A stretch of 64,000 bases of DNA from Ehretia macrophylla (lineage: Eukaryota; Streptophyta; Magnoliopsida; Boraginales; Ehretiaceae), in the NCBI GenBank assembly GCA_037974665.1, contig CM075767.1, forward strand, positions 30,591,498 to 30,655,497, written 5' to 3'. The notes beneath the pieces were generated by a model. That model worked only from the letters and a program-made list of their open reading frames with translations. It was not told where the DNA came from and searched no databases. Below, one piece after another: positions 48,177 to 59,753 of this stretch. Each line of letters begins with the position of its first letter. Position 1 is the first letter of the stretch. The translations under genes were made by a program, and so were the position numbers.

Positions 48177-48203
48177 CCCTGGGAAGTCCCCGTGTTGCAC
48201 CCC
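48172..48203 (+). pseudogene. 5S rRNA copy 67, 3' part
   Basis: Continues the split gene: GTGACCCCTGGGAAG and then the normal 3' end TTGCACCCC, followed by the CTTTTC terminator. The first five bases are the target duplication. Separated from its 5' part by the solo LTR. Confidence 0.93.
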
Positions 48204-48762
48204 CCTTTTCAATTTTTTTTCCTCCGGTTAGGGTTGCCAAGATACTTTATCCACCACATTTCTCTTATCAAATCACACTGCACCTTGGGCAAGACAACTT
48301 CACATCACGTGGAGGCTGGGCCCGCAAACCGAGGGCGTAGGGCTTGTGACCAGGTCGCCGTCGCTCCGGTGCTCATAACTTTTGATTCGTAAGGAGTTAC
48401 GCGGCGCACAGCATACCGTTGAAAAGCTCTCCAAGAGCTCTACGACTGGGGGATCCAGCTTGCTCGCTATGCCCTTTTTTGGAGCCCAAAATCAAATGTT
48501 TTCATCAGTTTCGGGCCACTTTTCTTTTTTAGCTCTGTTTTTTCGTCCCAGATCGTATGTCGTGAGCTGTTAAAAGTACGACAACCTTTCTCATGGGACA
48601 TTATTGGGCCCTACAATGCGTCGATATCTCGCCTTGCAAGGATGCTCGGTTATTGAAACGGATGGGTTGTCGTAAAGCAAATTGCGCCTTCTGAATGGGC
48701 TATCTCTCTAGGCTGGGACTGTGAACCGTTAACGCATAAAGGAATTATGCCCTCTAAATGAC

Positions 48763-48881
48763 GGGTGCGATCATACTAGCACTAATGCACCAGATCCCAT
48801 CAGAACTCCGAAGTTAAGCGTGCTTGGGCGAGACTAGTACTAGGATGGGTGACCCCCTGGGAAGTCTGCGTGCTGCACCCC
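48763..48881 (+). rRNA. 5S rRNA, copy 68
   Basis: Changes: C15T, G30A, G72C, C105T, T106G, T111C. First of a two-unit block repeated at 53504 and 54858. Confidence 0.91.
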
Positions 48882-49438
48882 CCTTTTCAATTTTTTTCCT
48901 CCGGTTATGGTTGCCAAGATACTTTATCCACCACATTTCTATTATCGAATCCCACGGCACCTTGGGCAAGACAACTTCGCTTCACGTGGAGGCTGGGCCC
49001 GCAAACCGAGGGCGTAGGGCCTGTGACCAGGTCTACGTCACTCCGGTGCCCATAAATTTTTATCTGTAAGGAGTTACGCGGCGCACAGCATACCGTTGGA
49101 AAGCTCTTAGAGAGCTCTACGACGGGGGCAGCTAGCTTGCTCGTTGTGCCCTTTTTAGAGCCCAAAATCGAACGTTTTTATCTGTTTCTGGCCACTTTTC
49201 TAATTTAGCTCTGTTTTTCCATTACAGGTCGTACGTCGTGAGCTGTTAAAAGGATGAAAAACTTATTCGCAGAAAATTAGAGGGCCCTACAACGCGTCGA
49301 TATCACGTCTTGTGAGGATGTTGCGTTGTTGAAGCGGATGGGTTGTTGTTAAGCCCATTGGGCCTTCTGAATGGGCCATCTCTCTAGGCTGGGACTGAGA
49401 ACCATTAACAGATAAAGGAATTGTGCCATCAACATGAC

Positions 49439-49557
49439 GGGTGCGATCATACCAGCACTAATGTATCGGATCCCATCAGAACTCCGAAGTTAAGCGTGCT
49501 TGGGCGAAAGTAGTATTAGGATGGGCGACCCCCTAAGAAGTCCTCGTGTTGCACCCC
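49439..49557 (+). rRNA. 5S rRNA, copy 69
   Basis: Changes: C26T, C28T, G70A, C78T, T88C, G97A, G98A. T88C alters the box C core (GGATGGGCGACC). Confidence 0.91.
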
Positions 49558-50115
49558 TCTTTTCAATTTTTTTTCTCCGGTTAAGGTTGCCAAGATACTT
49601 TATCCACCACATTTCTATTATCGAATCCCACGGCACCTTGGGCAAGACAACTTCAGTTCACGTGGAGGCTGGGCCAGCAAACCGAGGGCGTAGGGCTTGT
49701 GACCAGGTCTTCTTCGTTCCAGTGCCCATAACTTTTGATCCGCAAGGAGTAACGCGGCGCACAGCATACCTTTGGAAAGCTCTCCGAGAGCTCGACGACG
49801 AGGGCATCCAGCTTGCTCGTTGTGCCCTTTTTTGGAGCCCAAAATTGAATGTTTTCATCAGTTTCGGTCCACTTTTCTTTTTTAGCTCTGTTTTGCCGTC
49901 CCGGATCGTACGTAGTGAGCTGTTAAAAGGACGACAACCTTACTCACGGGACATTAGAGGGCCCTTCAACGTGTCGATATCTCTTCTTGCGAGGATGTTG
50001 GGTTGTTGAAGCGGATGGGTTGTCGTTAAGCCCATTGCGCCTTCTGAATGGGCCATCTCTCTAGCCTGGGACAGTGAACCGTTAACACATAAAGGAATTG
50101 TGCCATCAACATGAC

Positions 50116-50234
50116 GGGTGCGATCATACCAGCACTAATGCACCGGATCCCATCAGAACTCTGAAGTTAAGCGTGCTTGGGCGAGACTAGTACTAGGATG
50201 GGTGACCCCCTGGGAAGTCTTCATGTTGCTCCCC
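50116..50234 (+). rRNA. 5S rRNA, copy 70
   Basis: Changes: C47T, G72C, C105T, G108A, A115T. Confidence 0.91.
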
Positions 50235-50792
50235 CCATTTCAATTTTTTTTCTCCGGTTAGGGTTGCCAAGATACTTTATCCACCACATTTCTATTATTG
50301 AATCCCACGGCACCTTGGGCAAGACAACTTATCATCACGTGGAGGCTGGGCCCGCAAACCGATGGCGTAGGGCTTGTGACTAGGTCTCCGTCGCTCCGGT
50401 GCCCATAACTTTTGATCCGTAAGGAGTTACGCAGCACACAACATACCGTTGGAAAGCTCTCTGAGAGTTCTACGACATGGGCAGCCAGCTTGCTTGCTAG
50501 GCCCTTTTTTGGAGCCCAAAATCGAACGTTTTCATCATTTTTGGGCCACTTTTCTTTTTTAATTCTGTTTTTCAGTCCCGGATCGTAAATCGTGAGCTGT
50601 TAAAAGGACGACAACCTTACTCACGGGACATTAGAGGGCCCTACAACTCGTCGATATCTCATCTTGCGAGGATTCTGGGTTGTTAAAGCGGATGGGTTGT
50701 CGTTAAGCCCATTGCGTCTTTTGAATGGGCCATCTCTCTAGGCTGGGACTGTGAACCGTTAACACATAAAGGAATTGTGCCTTCAACATGAC

Positions 50793-50911
50793 TGGTTCGA
50801 TCATACCAGCACTAATGCACCAGATCCCATCAGAACTCCGAAGTTAAGCTTGCTTGGGCGAGAGCAGTACTAGGATGGGTGACCCCCTGGGAAGCCCTCG
50901 TCTTGCAACCC
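50793..50911 (+). rRNA. 5S rRNA, copy 71
   Basis: Begins TGGTTCG. Changes: G1T, G5T, G30A, G58T, T73C, T103C, G110C, C116A. Homologue of copy 79 (shared CTTCAACATGACTGG leader). Confidence 0.9.
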
Positions 50912-51470
50912 CCTTTTCAATTTTTTTTTCCTCCGGTTAGGGTTGCCAATATCCTATATCCACCACATTTCTATTATCGAATCCCACGGCACCTTGGGCT
51001 AGACAACTTCAATTCATGTGGAGGCTGGCCCTGCAAACCTAGGCCGTAGGGCTTATGACCAGGTATCCGTCGTTCCGGTACGCATAACTTTTGATCCGTA
51101 CGGACTTACGCGGCGCACAACATACCGTTGGAAAGCACTTTGAGAGCTCTACGGCTGGAGTAGTTAGCTTGCTCTCTGTGCCCTTTTTTGGGCCCAAAAT
51201 CGAATGTTTTCATCAGTTTTCAGACACTTTTCTTATTTTGCTGTTTTATTCCGTCCCGTATCGTACGTCGTGAGCTGTTAAAAGGATGACAACCTTACTC
51301 GCAGGACATTAGAGGGCCCTACAATGCGTCGATATCTTGTCTTGCGGGAATGCTAGGTTGTTGAAGCGGATGGGTTGTCGTTAAGCCCATTGGGCCTTCT
51401 GAAAGGGCCATCTCTCTAGGTTTGGACTGTGAACCGTCAACACATAAAGGAATTGTGCGCTCAACATGAC

Positions 51471-51588
51471 GAGTGCGATCATACCAGCACTAATGAACCG
51501 GATCCCATCAGAACTCCGAAGTTAAGCGTGCTTGGGTGAGAGTAGTACTAGGATGGGTGACCCCAGGGAAGTCCTCGTGTTGCACCCC
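51471..51588 (+). rRNA. 5S rRNA, copy 72, 1-nt deletion
   Basis: 118 nt: box C reads GGTGACCCCAGGG, with one base lost and T96A. Other changes: G2A, C26A, C67T. Confidence 0.9.
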
Positions 51589-52147
51589 CCTTTTCAAATT
51601 TTTTTGCTCTGGTTAGGGTTGCCAAGATACTTTATCCACCACATTTCTATTATCGAATCCCACGGCACCTTGGGCAAGACAACTTCGCTTCACTTGGAGG
51701 CTGGGCCAGCAAAACCGGGGGTGTAGGGCTTGTGGCCAGGTCTCATTCGCTCCGGTGCCCATAACTTTTGATCCGTAAGGAGTTACGCGGCGCACAGCAT
51801 ACCGTTGGAAAGCTCTCCAAGAGCTCTACGACGGAGGCAGCCAGCTTGCTGGCTGTGCCCTTTTTGGATCCCAAAATTGAACATTTTCATCAGTTTCGGG
51901 AAACTTTTCTAATTTAGTTTTGTTTTTTCGTCGCGGATCGTACGTCGTGAGCTGTTAAAAGGATGACAACCTTACTCGCGGGACATTAGATGGCCCTACA
52001 ACGCGTTGATATCTCGTCTTGCGAGGATGCTGGGTTGTTGAAGTGGATGGGTTGTCGTTAAGCCCATTGGGCCTTCAGAATGGGCCATCTCTCAAGGCTG
52101 GGACTGTGAACTATTAACACATAAAGGAATTGTGCCATCAACATGAC

Positions 52148-52266
52148 GGGTGCGATCATACCAGCACTAATGCACCGGATCCCATCAGAACTCCGAAGTT
52201 AAGCGTGCTTGGACGAGAGTAGTATTAGGATGGGTGACCCCCTGGGAAGTCCTCGTGTTGCACCCC
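52148..52266 (+). rRNA. 5S rRNA, copy 73
   Basis: Changes: G66A and C78T only. The -1 base is C and the leader is normal; among the best preserved copies. Confidence 0.94.
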
Positions 52267-52824
52267 TATTTTCAATTTTTTTTCTCCGGTTAGGGTTGCC
52301 AAGATACTTTATCCACCACATTTCTATTATCGAATCCCACGGCACCTTGGGCAAGAAAACTTGACTTCACGTGGAGGCTGGGCCAGCAAACAGAGGGCGT
52401 AGGTCTTGTGACCAGGTCTTCTTCGCTCCGGTGCCCATAACTTTTAATCCGTAAGGAGTTACGCGGCGCACAACATACCGTTGGAAAGCTCTCCGAGATC
52501 CCTACGACGAGGGCAGCCAGCTTGCTCGTTGTGCCCTTTTTTGGAGCCCAAAATCGAATATTTTCATCAGTTTCGGGCCTTTTTTCTTTTTTAGCTCTGT
52601 TTTTCCGTCCCTTATTGTACGTCGTGAGCTGTTAAAAGGACGACAACCTTACTCACGGGACATTAGAGGGCCCTGCAACGCGTCGATATCTCGTCTTGCG
52701 AGGATGCTGGATTGTTGAAGCAGACGGGTTGTCGTTAAGCCCATTGGGCCTTCTGAATGGGCCATCTCTCAAGGCTGGGACTGTGAACCGTTATCACATA
52801 AAGGAATTGTGTCCTCAACATGAC

Positions 52825-52943
52825 AGGTGCGATCATACCAGCACTAATGCACCGTATCCCATCAGAACTCCGAAGTTAAGCGTGCTTGGGCGGGAGTTGT
52901 ACTAGGATGGGTGACCCCGTTGGAAGTCCTCGTGTTGCACCCC
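52825..52943 (+). rRNA. 5S rRNA, copy 74
   Basis: Changes: G1A, G31T, A69G, A74T, C95G, G97T. Its CCGTATCCC, GGCGGGAGT and the following TTTCTCTTG spacer mark it as the uninterrupted relative of the LTR-split copy 67. Confidence 0.91.
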
Positions 52944-53503
52944 TCTTTTCAATTTTTTTTTCCTCTGGTTAGGGTTGCCAAGATACTTTATCCACCACAT
53001 TTCTCTTGTCGAATCCCATTGCACCTTGGGCAAGACAACTTCACTTCACGTGGAGGCTGGGCCAGCAAACCGAGGGCGTAGGGCTTGTGACCAGGTCTCC
53101 GTCGCTTCGGTGCCCATAACTTTTGATCCGTAAGGAGTTACGCGGCGCACAGCATACCGTTGGAAAGCTCTACGAGAGCTCTACGACGGGGGGAGCCAGC
53201 TTGCTCGCTATGCCCTTTTTTGGATCCCAAAATCGAATGTTTTCATCAATTTTGGGCCACTTTTCTTTTTTAGCCCTATTTTTTCGTCCCGAATCGTACA
53301 TCGTGAGCTGTTAAAAGGATGACAACCTTACTCACGGGACATTATAGGGCCCTACAATGCGTCGATATCTCGTCTTGCGAGGATGCTGTGTCATTGAAGC
53401 GGATGGAATGTCGTTAAGCAAATTGTGCCATCTGAATGGGCCATCTCTCTAGGCTTGGACTGTGAATCGTTAACACATAAAGGAATTGTGCCCTCTACAT
53501 GGC

Positions 53504-53622
53504 GGGTGCGATCATAGTAGCATTAATGCACCGGATCCTATCAGAACTCCGAAGTTAAGCGTGCTTGGGTAAGACTAGTACCAGGATGGGTGACCCCCTG
53601 GGAAGTCCTCGTGTTGCACCCC
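53504..53622 (+). rRNA. 5S rRNA, copy 75
   Basis: Changes: C14G, C15T, C20T, C36T, C67T, G68A, G72C, T79C. Confidence 0.9.
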
Positions 53623-54180
53623 ACTTTTCAATTTTTTTTCCTCCGGTTATGGTTGCCAAGATACTTTATCCACCACATTTCTATTATCGAATCCCACGGC
53701 ACCTTGGGCAAGACAACTTCGCTTCACGTGGAGGCTGGGCCCACAAACCGAGGGCGTAGGGCTTGTGACCAGGTCTCCGTCGCTCCGGTGCCCATAAATT
53801 TATATCTGTAAAGAGTTACGCGGCGCACAGCATACCGTTGGAAAGCTCTTCGAGAGCTCTACGACGGGGGCAGCTAGCTTGCTCGTTGTACCCTTTTTGG
53901 AGCCCAAAATCGAACATTTTTATGTGCTTCGGGCCACTTTTATAATTTAGCTCTGTTTTTCCATTCCGGATCGTAGGTCGTGAGCTGTTAAAAGGATGAA
54001 AAGCTTACTCGCGAAAAATTAGAGGGCCCTACAACGCATCGATATCCCGTCTTGCGAGGATGTTGCGTTGTTGAAGCGGATGGGTTGTTGTTAAGCCCAT
54101 TGGGCCTTCTGAATGGGCCATCTCTCTAGGTTGGGACTGAGAACCATTAACACATAAAGGAATTGTGCCATCAACATGAC

Positions 54181-54299
54181 GGGTGCGATCATACCAGCAC
54201 TAATGCATCGGATCCCATCAGCACTCCAAAGTTAAGCGTGCTTGGGCGAGAGTAGTATTAGGATGGGCGACCCCATGGGAAGTCCTCGTGTTGCACACC
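54181..54299 (+). rRNA. 5S rRNA, copy 76
   Basis: Changes: C28T, A42C, G48A, C78T, T88C, C95A, C117A. Box C is altered at two sites. Confidence 0.9.
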
Positions 54300-54857
54300 T
54301 CTTTTCAATTTTTTTTCTCCGGTTAGGGTTGCCAAGATACTTTATCCACCACATTTCGATTATCGAATCCCACGGCACCTTGGGCAAGACAACTTCACTT
54401 CACGTGGAGGCCGGGCCAGCAAACTGAGGGCGTAGGGCTTGTGACCAGGTTTTCTTCACTCCAGTGCCCATAACTTTTGATCCGCAAGGAGTTACGTGGC
54501 GCACAGCATACCGTTGGAAAGCTCTCCGAGAGCATTACGATGAGGGCACCCAGCTTGCTCACTGTGCCCTTTTTTGGAGCCCAAAATTGAACGTTTTCAT
54601 TTGTTTCGGTCCACTTTTTTTTTTTAGCTCTGTTTTGCCTTCCCGTATCGTACGTCGTGAGCTTTTAAAAGGACACCAACCTTACTCACGGGACATTAGA
54701 GGGCCCTACAATGCGTCGATATCTCCTCTTGCGAGGATGCTGAGTTGTTGAAGCGGATGGGTTGTCGTTAACCCCATTGGGCGTTCTGAATGGGCCATCT
54801 CTCTAGGCTGGGACTGTGATCCTTTAACACATAAAGGAATTGCGCCCTTTACATGAT

Positions 54858-54976
54858 GGGTGCGATCATACCAGCACTAATGCACCGGATCCCATCAGAA
54901 CTCCGAAGTTAAGCATGCTTGGGCGAGACTAGTACTAGGATGGGTGACCCCCTGGGAAGTCCTCGTGTTGCACCCC
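54858..54976 (+). rRNA. 5S rRNA, copy 77
   Basis: Changes: G58A and G72C; -1 base T. Otherwise consensus. Confidence 0.93.
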
Positions 54977-55531
54977 CCTTTTCAATTTTTTTTCCTACGG
55001 TTATGGTTGCCAAGATACTTTATCCACCACATTTCTATTATCGAATCCCACGGCACCTGGGCAAGACAACTTCGCTTCACCTGGAGGCTGGGCCCGTAAA
55101 CCGAGGGCTTAGGGCTTGTGACCAGGTCTCCGTCGCTGCGGTGCCCATAAATTTTTATCTGTAAGGAGTTACGTGGCGCACAGCATACTGTTGGAAAGAT
55201 CTTCGAGAACGCTATGACGGGGGCAGCTAGCTTGCTCGTTGTGCCCTTTTTGGAGCCCAAAATTGAACTTTTTATCTATTTCGGGCCACTTTTTTAATTT
55301 TGCTTTTTTTCCCGTTCCGGATCGTACGTCGTGAGCTGTTAAAAGGATGAAAAACTTACTCGTGGAAAATGAGAGGGCCCTACAACGCGTCGATATCACG
55401 TCTTGCGAGGATGTTGCGTTGTTGAAGCGGATGGGTTATTGTTAAGCCCATTGGGCCTTCTGAATGGGCCATCTCTCTAGGCTGGGACTGAGAACCATTA
55501 ACACATAAAGGAATTGTGCCATCAACATGAC

Positions 55532-55650
55532 GGGTGCGATCATACCAGCACTAATGCATCGGATCCCACCAGAACTCCGAAGTTAAGCGTGCTTGGGCGA
55601 GAGTAGTATTAGGATGGGTGACCCCCTGGGAAGTCCTCGTGTTGCACCCC
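55532..55650 (+). rRNA. 5S rRNA, copy 78
   Basis: Changes: C28T, T38C, C78T. Boxes A and C intact. Confidence 0.93.
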
Positions 55651-56208
55651 TATTTTCAATTTTTTTACTCCGGTTAAGGTTGCCAAGATACTTTATCCAC
55701 CACATTTCTATTATCGAATCCCACGGCACCTTGGGCAAGACAACTTCACTTCACATGGAGGCTCGGCCAGCAAACCGAGGGCATAGGGCTTGTGACCTAG
55801 TCTTCTTCGCTCCAGTGCCCATAACTTTTGATCCGCAAGGAGTTACGCAGCGCACAACATACCGTTGGAAAGCTCTCCGAGAGCTCTACGACCAGGGCAG
55901 CTAGCTTGCTCGTTGTGCCCTTTTTTGGAGCCCAAAATCGAACGTTTTCATAAGTTTCGGGCCACTTTTCTTTTTTAGCTCTGTTTTGCCGTCCCGGATC
56001 GTACGTCGTGAGCTGTTAAAAGGACTGCAACCGTACTCACGGGACATTAGAGGGCCCTACAACGCGTCGATATCTCGTCTTGCGAGGATACTGGGTTGTT
56101 GAAGCGGATGGGTTGTCATTAAGCCCATTGCACCTTCTGAATGGGCCATCTCTCTAGGCTGGGACTGTGAACCGTTAACACATAAAGGAATTGTGCCTTC
56201 AACATGAC

Positions 56209-56327
56209 TGGTGCGATCATACCAACACTAATGCACCGGATCCCATCAGAACTCCGAAGTTAAGCGTGCTTGGGCGAGAGCAGTACTAGGATAGTTGACC
56301 CCCTGGGAAGCCCTCGTCTTGCACCCC
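56209..56327 (+). rRNA. 5S rRNA, copy 79
   Basis: Changes: G1T, G17A, T73C, G85A, G87T, T103C, G110C. Box C reads GGATAGTTGACC. Confidence 0.9.
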
Positions 56328-56883
56328 CCTTTTCAATTTTTTTTCCTCTGGTTAGGGTTGCCAAGATACTATATCCACAACATTTATATTATGAAATCCC
56401 ACGGCACCTTGGGCAAGACAACTTCACTTCATGTGGAGGCTGGGCCCGCAAACCGAGGTCGTAGTGCTTGTGACCAGGTATTCGTCGTTCCGGTGCCCAT
56501 AACTTTTGATCCATATGGAGTTACGCAGCGCACAACATACCGTTGGAAAGCTTTTTGAGAGCTCTACGACTGGAGTAGCTAGCTTGCTCGTTGTGCCCTT
56601 TTTTGAGCCCAAAATCGAATGTTTTCATCAGTTTCGGGTCACTTTTCTTATTTTGCTAAGTTATTCCGTCCCGTATCGTACGTCGTGAGTTGTTAAAAGG
56701 ATGACAACCTTACTCGCGGAACATTAGATGGCCCTACAACGCGTCGATATCCCGTCTTGCGAGGATGCTGGGTTGTTGAAGCGGATGGGTTGTTGAAGCG
56801 GATTCGGTCTTCTGAATGGGCCATATCTCTAGGCTGAGACTATGAACCGTTAACACATAAAGGAATTGTGCGATCAACATGAC

Positions 56884-57002
56884 GGGTGCGATCATACCAG
56901 CACTAATGCACCGGATCCCATCAGAACTCCGAAGTTAAGCGGGCTTGGGCGAGAGTAGTATTACGATGGGCGACCCCCTAGGAAGTCCTCGTGTTGCACC
57001 CC
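56884..57002 (+). rRNA. 5S rRNA, copy 80
   Basis: Changes: T59G, C78T, G81C, T88C, G97A. The leader upstream carries a small 16-bp rearrangement at 56770-56805. Confidence 0.91.
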
Positions 57003-57560
57003 TCTTTTCAATTTTTTTGCTCCGGTTAGGGTTGCCAAGATACTTTATCCACCACATTTCTATTATCGAATCCCACGGCACCTTGGGCAAGACAACTTCG
57101 CTTCACATGGAGGCTGGGCCAGCAAACCGAGGGCGTAGGGCTTGTGACCAGGTCTCCTTCGCTCCGATTCCCATAACTTTTGATCCGTAAGGAGTTACGC
57201 GGCGCATAGCATACCGTTGGAAAGCTCTTCGGGAGCTCTACGATGAGCGCAGCCAGCTTGGTCGCTATGCCCTTTTTTGGAGCCCAAAATGGAATGTTTT
57301 CATCAGTTTCGGGCCACTTTTCTTTTTTAGCTTTGTTTTTCCGCACTGGATCGTACGTCGTGAGTTGTTAAAAGGACGACAACCTTACTCAAGGGATATT
57401 AGAGGGCCCTACAACTCGTCGATATCTCGTCTTGCGAGGATTCTGGGTTTTTGATGCGGATGGGTTGTCGTTAAGTCCATTGTGCCTTCTAAATAGGCCA
57501 TCTCTCTAAGCTGGGACTGTGAACCGTCAACACATAAAGGAATTGTGCCCTCAACATGAC

Positions 57561-57679
57561 GGGTGCGATCATACCAGCACTAATGCACCGGATCCCTTCA
57601 GAACTCCGAAGTTAGGCGTGGTTGGGCGAAAGTAGTCCTAGGATGGGTGACCCCCTGGGAAGTCCTCGTGTTACACCCC
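57561..57679 (+). rRNA. 5S rRNA, copy 81
   Basis: Changes: A37T, A55G, C61G, G70A, A77C, G113A. Box A reads AGTTAGGCGTGGTTG, two changes. Confidence 0.9.
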
Positions 57680-58235
57680 CATTTTTAATTTTTTTCCTCC
57701 AGTTAGGATTGCCAAGATACTTTATCCACTACATTTCTATAATCGAATCCCACGACACCTTGGGCAAGACAACTTCACTTCACGTGGAGGCTGAGCCCGC
57801 AAACCGAGGGCGTGGGCTTGTGACCAGGTCTCCGTCGCTCCGGTGCCTATAACTTTTGAACCGTAAGAAGTTACGCGACACACAGCATACCGTTGGAAAG
57901 CTCTCCGAGAGCTCTATGACGATGGCAGCTAGCTTGCTCGCTATGCCCTTTTTGGAGCCCAAAATCGAACATTTTTATGTGCTTCGGGCCACTTTTCTTT
58001 TTTAGCTCTGCTTTTTCGTCCCGGATCATATGTCGTGAGTTATTAAAAGAACGAAAACCTTACTCACGGGACATTAGAGGGCCCTACAACGTGTCGATAT
58101 CTTGTCTTGCGAGGATGCTGGGTTGTTGAAGCAGATGGGTTGTCGTTAAGCCCATTGCGCCTTCTGAATGGGCCATCTCTCTAGGCAGGGACTGTGAACC
58201 GTTAACACATAAAGGAATTGTGCCCTCAACATGAC

Positions 58236-58354
58236 GGGTGCAATCATACCAGCACAAATGCACTGGATCTCATTAGAACTCCGAAGTTAAGCGTGCTTGG
58301 GCGAGACTAGTACTAGGATGGGTGACCCCCTGGGAAGTCCTCCTGTTGCACCCC
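58236..58354 (+). rRNA. 5S rRNA, copy 82
   Basis: Changes: G7A, T21A, C29T, C35T, C39T, G72C, G108C. The gene is complete; its spacer is interrupted by the second LTR 196 bp downstream. Confidence 0.91.
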
Positions 58355-58545
58355 CCTTTTAAATTTTTTTTCCTCCGGTTATGGTTGCCAAGATACTTTA
58401 TCCACCACATTTCTATTATCGAATCCCATGGCACCTTGGGCAAGACAACTTCACTTCACGTGGAGGCTGGGCCCGCAAACCGAGGGCGTAGGGCTTATGA
58501 CCAGGTCTCCGTCGCTCCGGTGCCTATAACTTTTGATCCGTAAGG

Positions 58546-58550
58546 AGTTA
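58546..58550. repeat. Target site duplication, left copy (AGTTA)
   Basis: AGTTA in the spacer motif GTAAGGAGTTACGCGG, directly before TGTGAGG. Confidence 0.93.
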
Positions 58551-58569
58551 TGTGAGGCCCAACCCCGAA

Positions 58570-58915
58570 TAACGTGCCTTACCTTGATTTGCGTGCCTTA
58601 GACCCATAACTGTATGACCGACCTTGGATTACGTGTCCTGTCTTGGTTTTCATGCATACCTCATCATACGTGCCTTGACCTCAATGTACGTGCGTTACCT
58701 CTTTTCGTGTGCCCTAACCTTGAACTGCGTACCTTCACCTAGATATGGAGTCGTGCCTTGATTTGCGTACATTGCAGTAAATTACGTGCCTCGCATTGGG
58801 TTACGTGCATTCACCTAGGATTGCGTGCATTAGTCTTGAAGTATGTGCCTTAGCCTCGTAGTTCGTGTCCTACCTTGTAGTGCGTGCCCTAGACCTAGGA
58901 AAGTGTGCCTTCACG
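58570..58915 (+). repeat. Roughly 20-bp degenerate tandem array in second LTR
   Basis: A unit like (A/G)CGTGCCTTANCCTNG recurs at 58572, 58591, 58631, 58651, 58668, 58688, 58705, 58727, 58751, 58765, 58784, 58803, 58823, 58843, 58863, 58882 and 58902, a mean step near 19.5 bp. Many copies contain ACGTG or GCGTG. Confidence 0.85.
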
Positions 58916-59753
58916 CTAATCGAGAAAGTATCTTACACAAAACACTAGACAATAAAATAATCCTACACAATCCACTAACCAATATTATATTCCTAATTCA
59001 AATTCTCTACAAACTCCACTAGCCATTTCAAAATACTCCTTGAAGACACAAAAAGACTGAAAATGGGCTGCCCAAGGACGACCATATGCTTGAATCAATG
59101 CAAAACATCACTCTTTGTCATATTCTTTCATTTCTCTTTCTTTTCTCTCACTTCCCTCTCATTTTCTCTCTCCATTTCGGTTTTGGCTGAGTTCTCTCCA
59201 CCTCCTAGCTCATCTTCTTCATCATATAGTGCAACAAGACAAGCAACCAGCAAAGAAACTCAAGCAAACAAGCTAGGATGCGAAAACTACACATGCATGT
59301 CCTTTGAAGTCTTCTATTCGGCCCTAGGTAAGTTTCTTGGCTTCCATTTCTTTTCTTCTTGTTCTAATCTCATGCATGTACTAAGAGGTTGATCACTAGG
59401 CTAGGAAAAATAGAGAAACCAAGTTGGAATATCGGCTAAGCAAGAAGAAGAAGAGATTTGAGCTTCAACAAGTTTTTGTGCATCTTTTGGGTTGATTGCT
59501 AAGGTGAGGGCTAAAACCTTTTGAAAATCCTTCAAAAAATCACATCCATGCTCATGAATGTATGTATTTGCTTCTGTACTTGAGTTATATGGTCGTTCAT
59601 AAGCTTAAACAACCATGCATGGCAAGATCTTGGCTTGAAAGTGATGCTAGGTGAAGTCGGATTATTGACAGCTCCCTGACCAGTCTGTTTCGAGGTAAGT
59701 TTAGCTAGGCAAATGATGTTGAAAATGTTTGAAAATTTGTAGGTGACTAGTTT

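Larger units (their letters stand above)
48763..50115 (+). repeat. Two-unit block S, copy a
   Basis: Copies 68-69: a G72C gene followed by a C78T gene, with the GGATGAAAA spacer form between them. Confidence 0.75.
53504..54857 (+). repeat. Two-unit block S, copy b
   Basis: Copies 75-76, same order and spacer form as 48763-50115. Confidence 0.75.
54858..56208 (+). repeat. Two-unit block S, copy c
   Basis: Copies 77-78, directly adjacent to copy b. Confidence 0.75.
48172..58550 (+). repeat. 5S rDNA tandem array, middle segment
   Basis: The array resumes in the same orientation and in register after the first inserted element: removing the element and one 5-bp duplication gives a 679-bp unit. 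It holds the 3' fragment of gene 67 and genes 68-82. Several spacers here share a run reading GGATGAAAA in place of GGACGACAA (near 49253, 53994, 55345), which marks a local subfamily. The segment stops in the spacer of gene 82 at the second insertion. Confidence 0.97.

Noticed and set aside
49500-50009. The longest open frame in the array (169 codons) and the many recurring 60-110 codon frames such as the one starting MTPWEVLVLHPPF
   Set aside because: They begin inside the 5S gene and run through the spacer, occur in several frames and on both strands of each unit, and recur only because the DNA repeats. They lack recognisable domains and break in many units.
59063-59392. A 109-codon frame in the second LTR with a hydrophobic, serine-rich start
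   Set aside because: Low-complexity composition, no counterpart frame that I can see in the first LTR, and no known family. Chance frame in LTR sequence.
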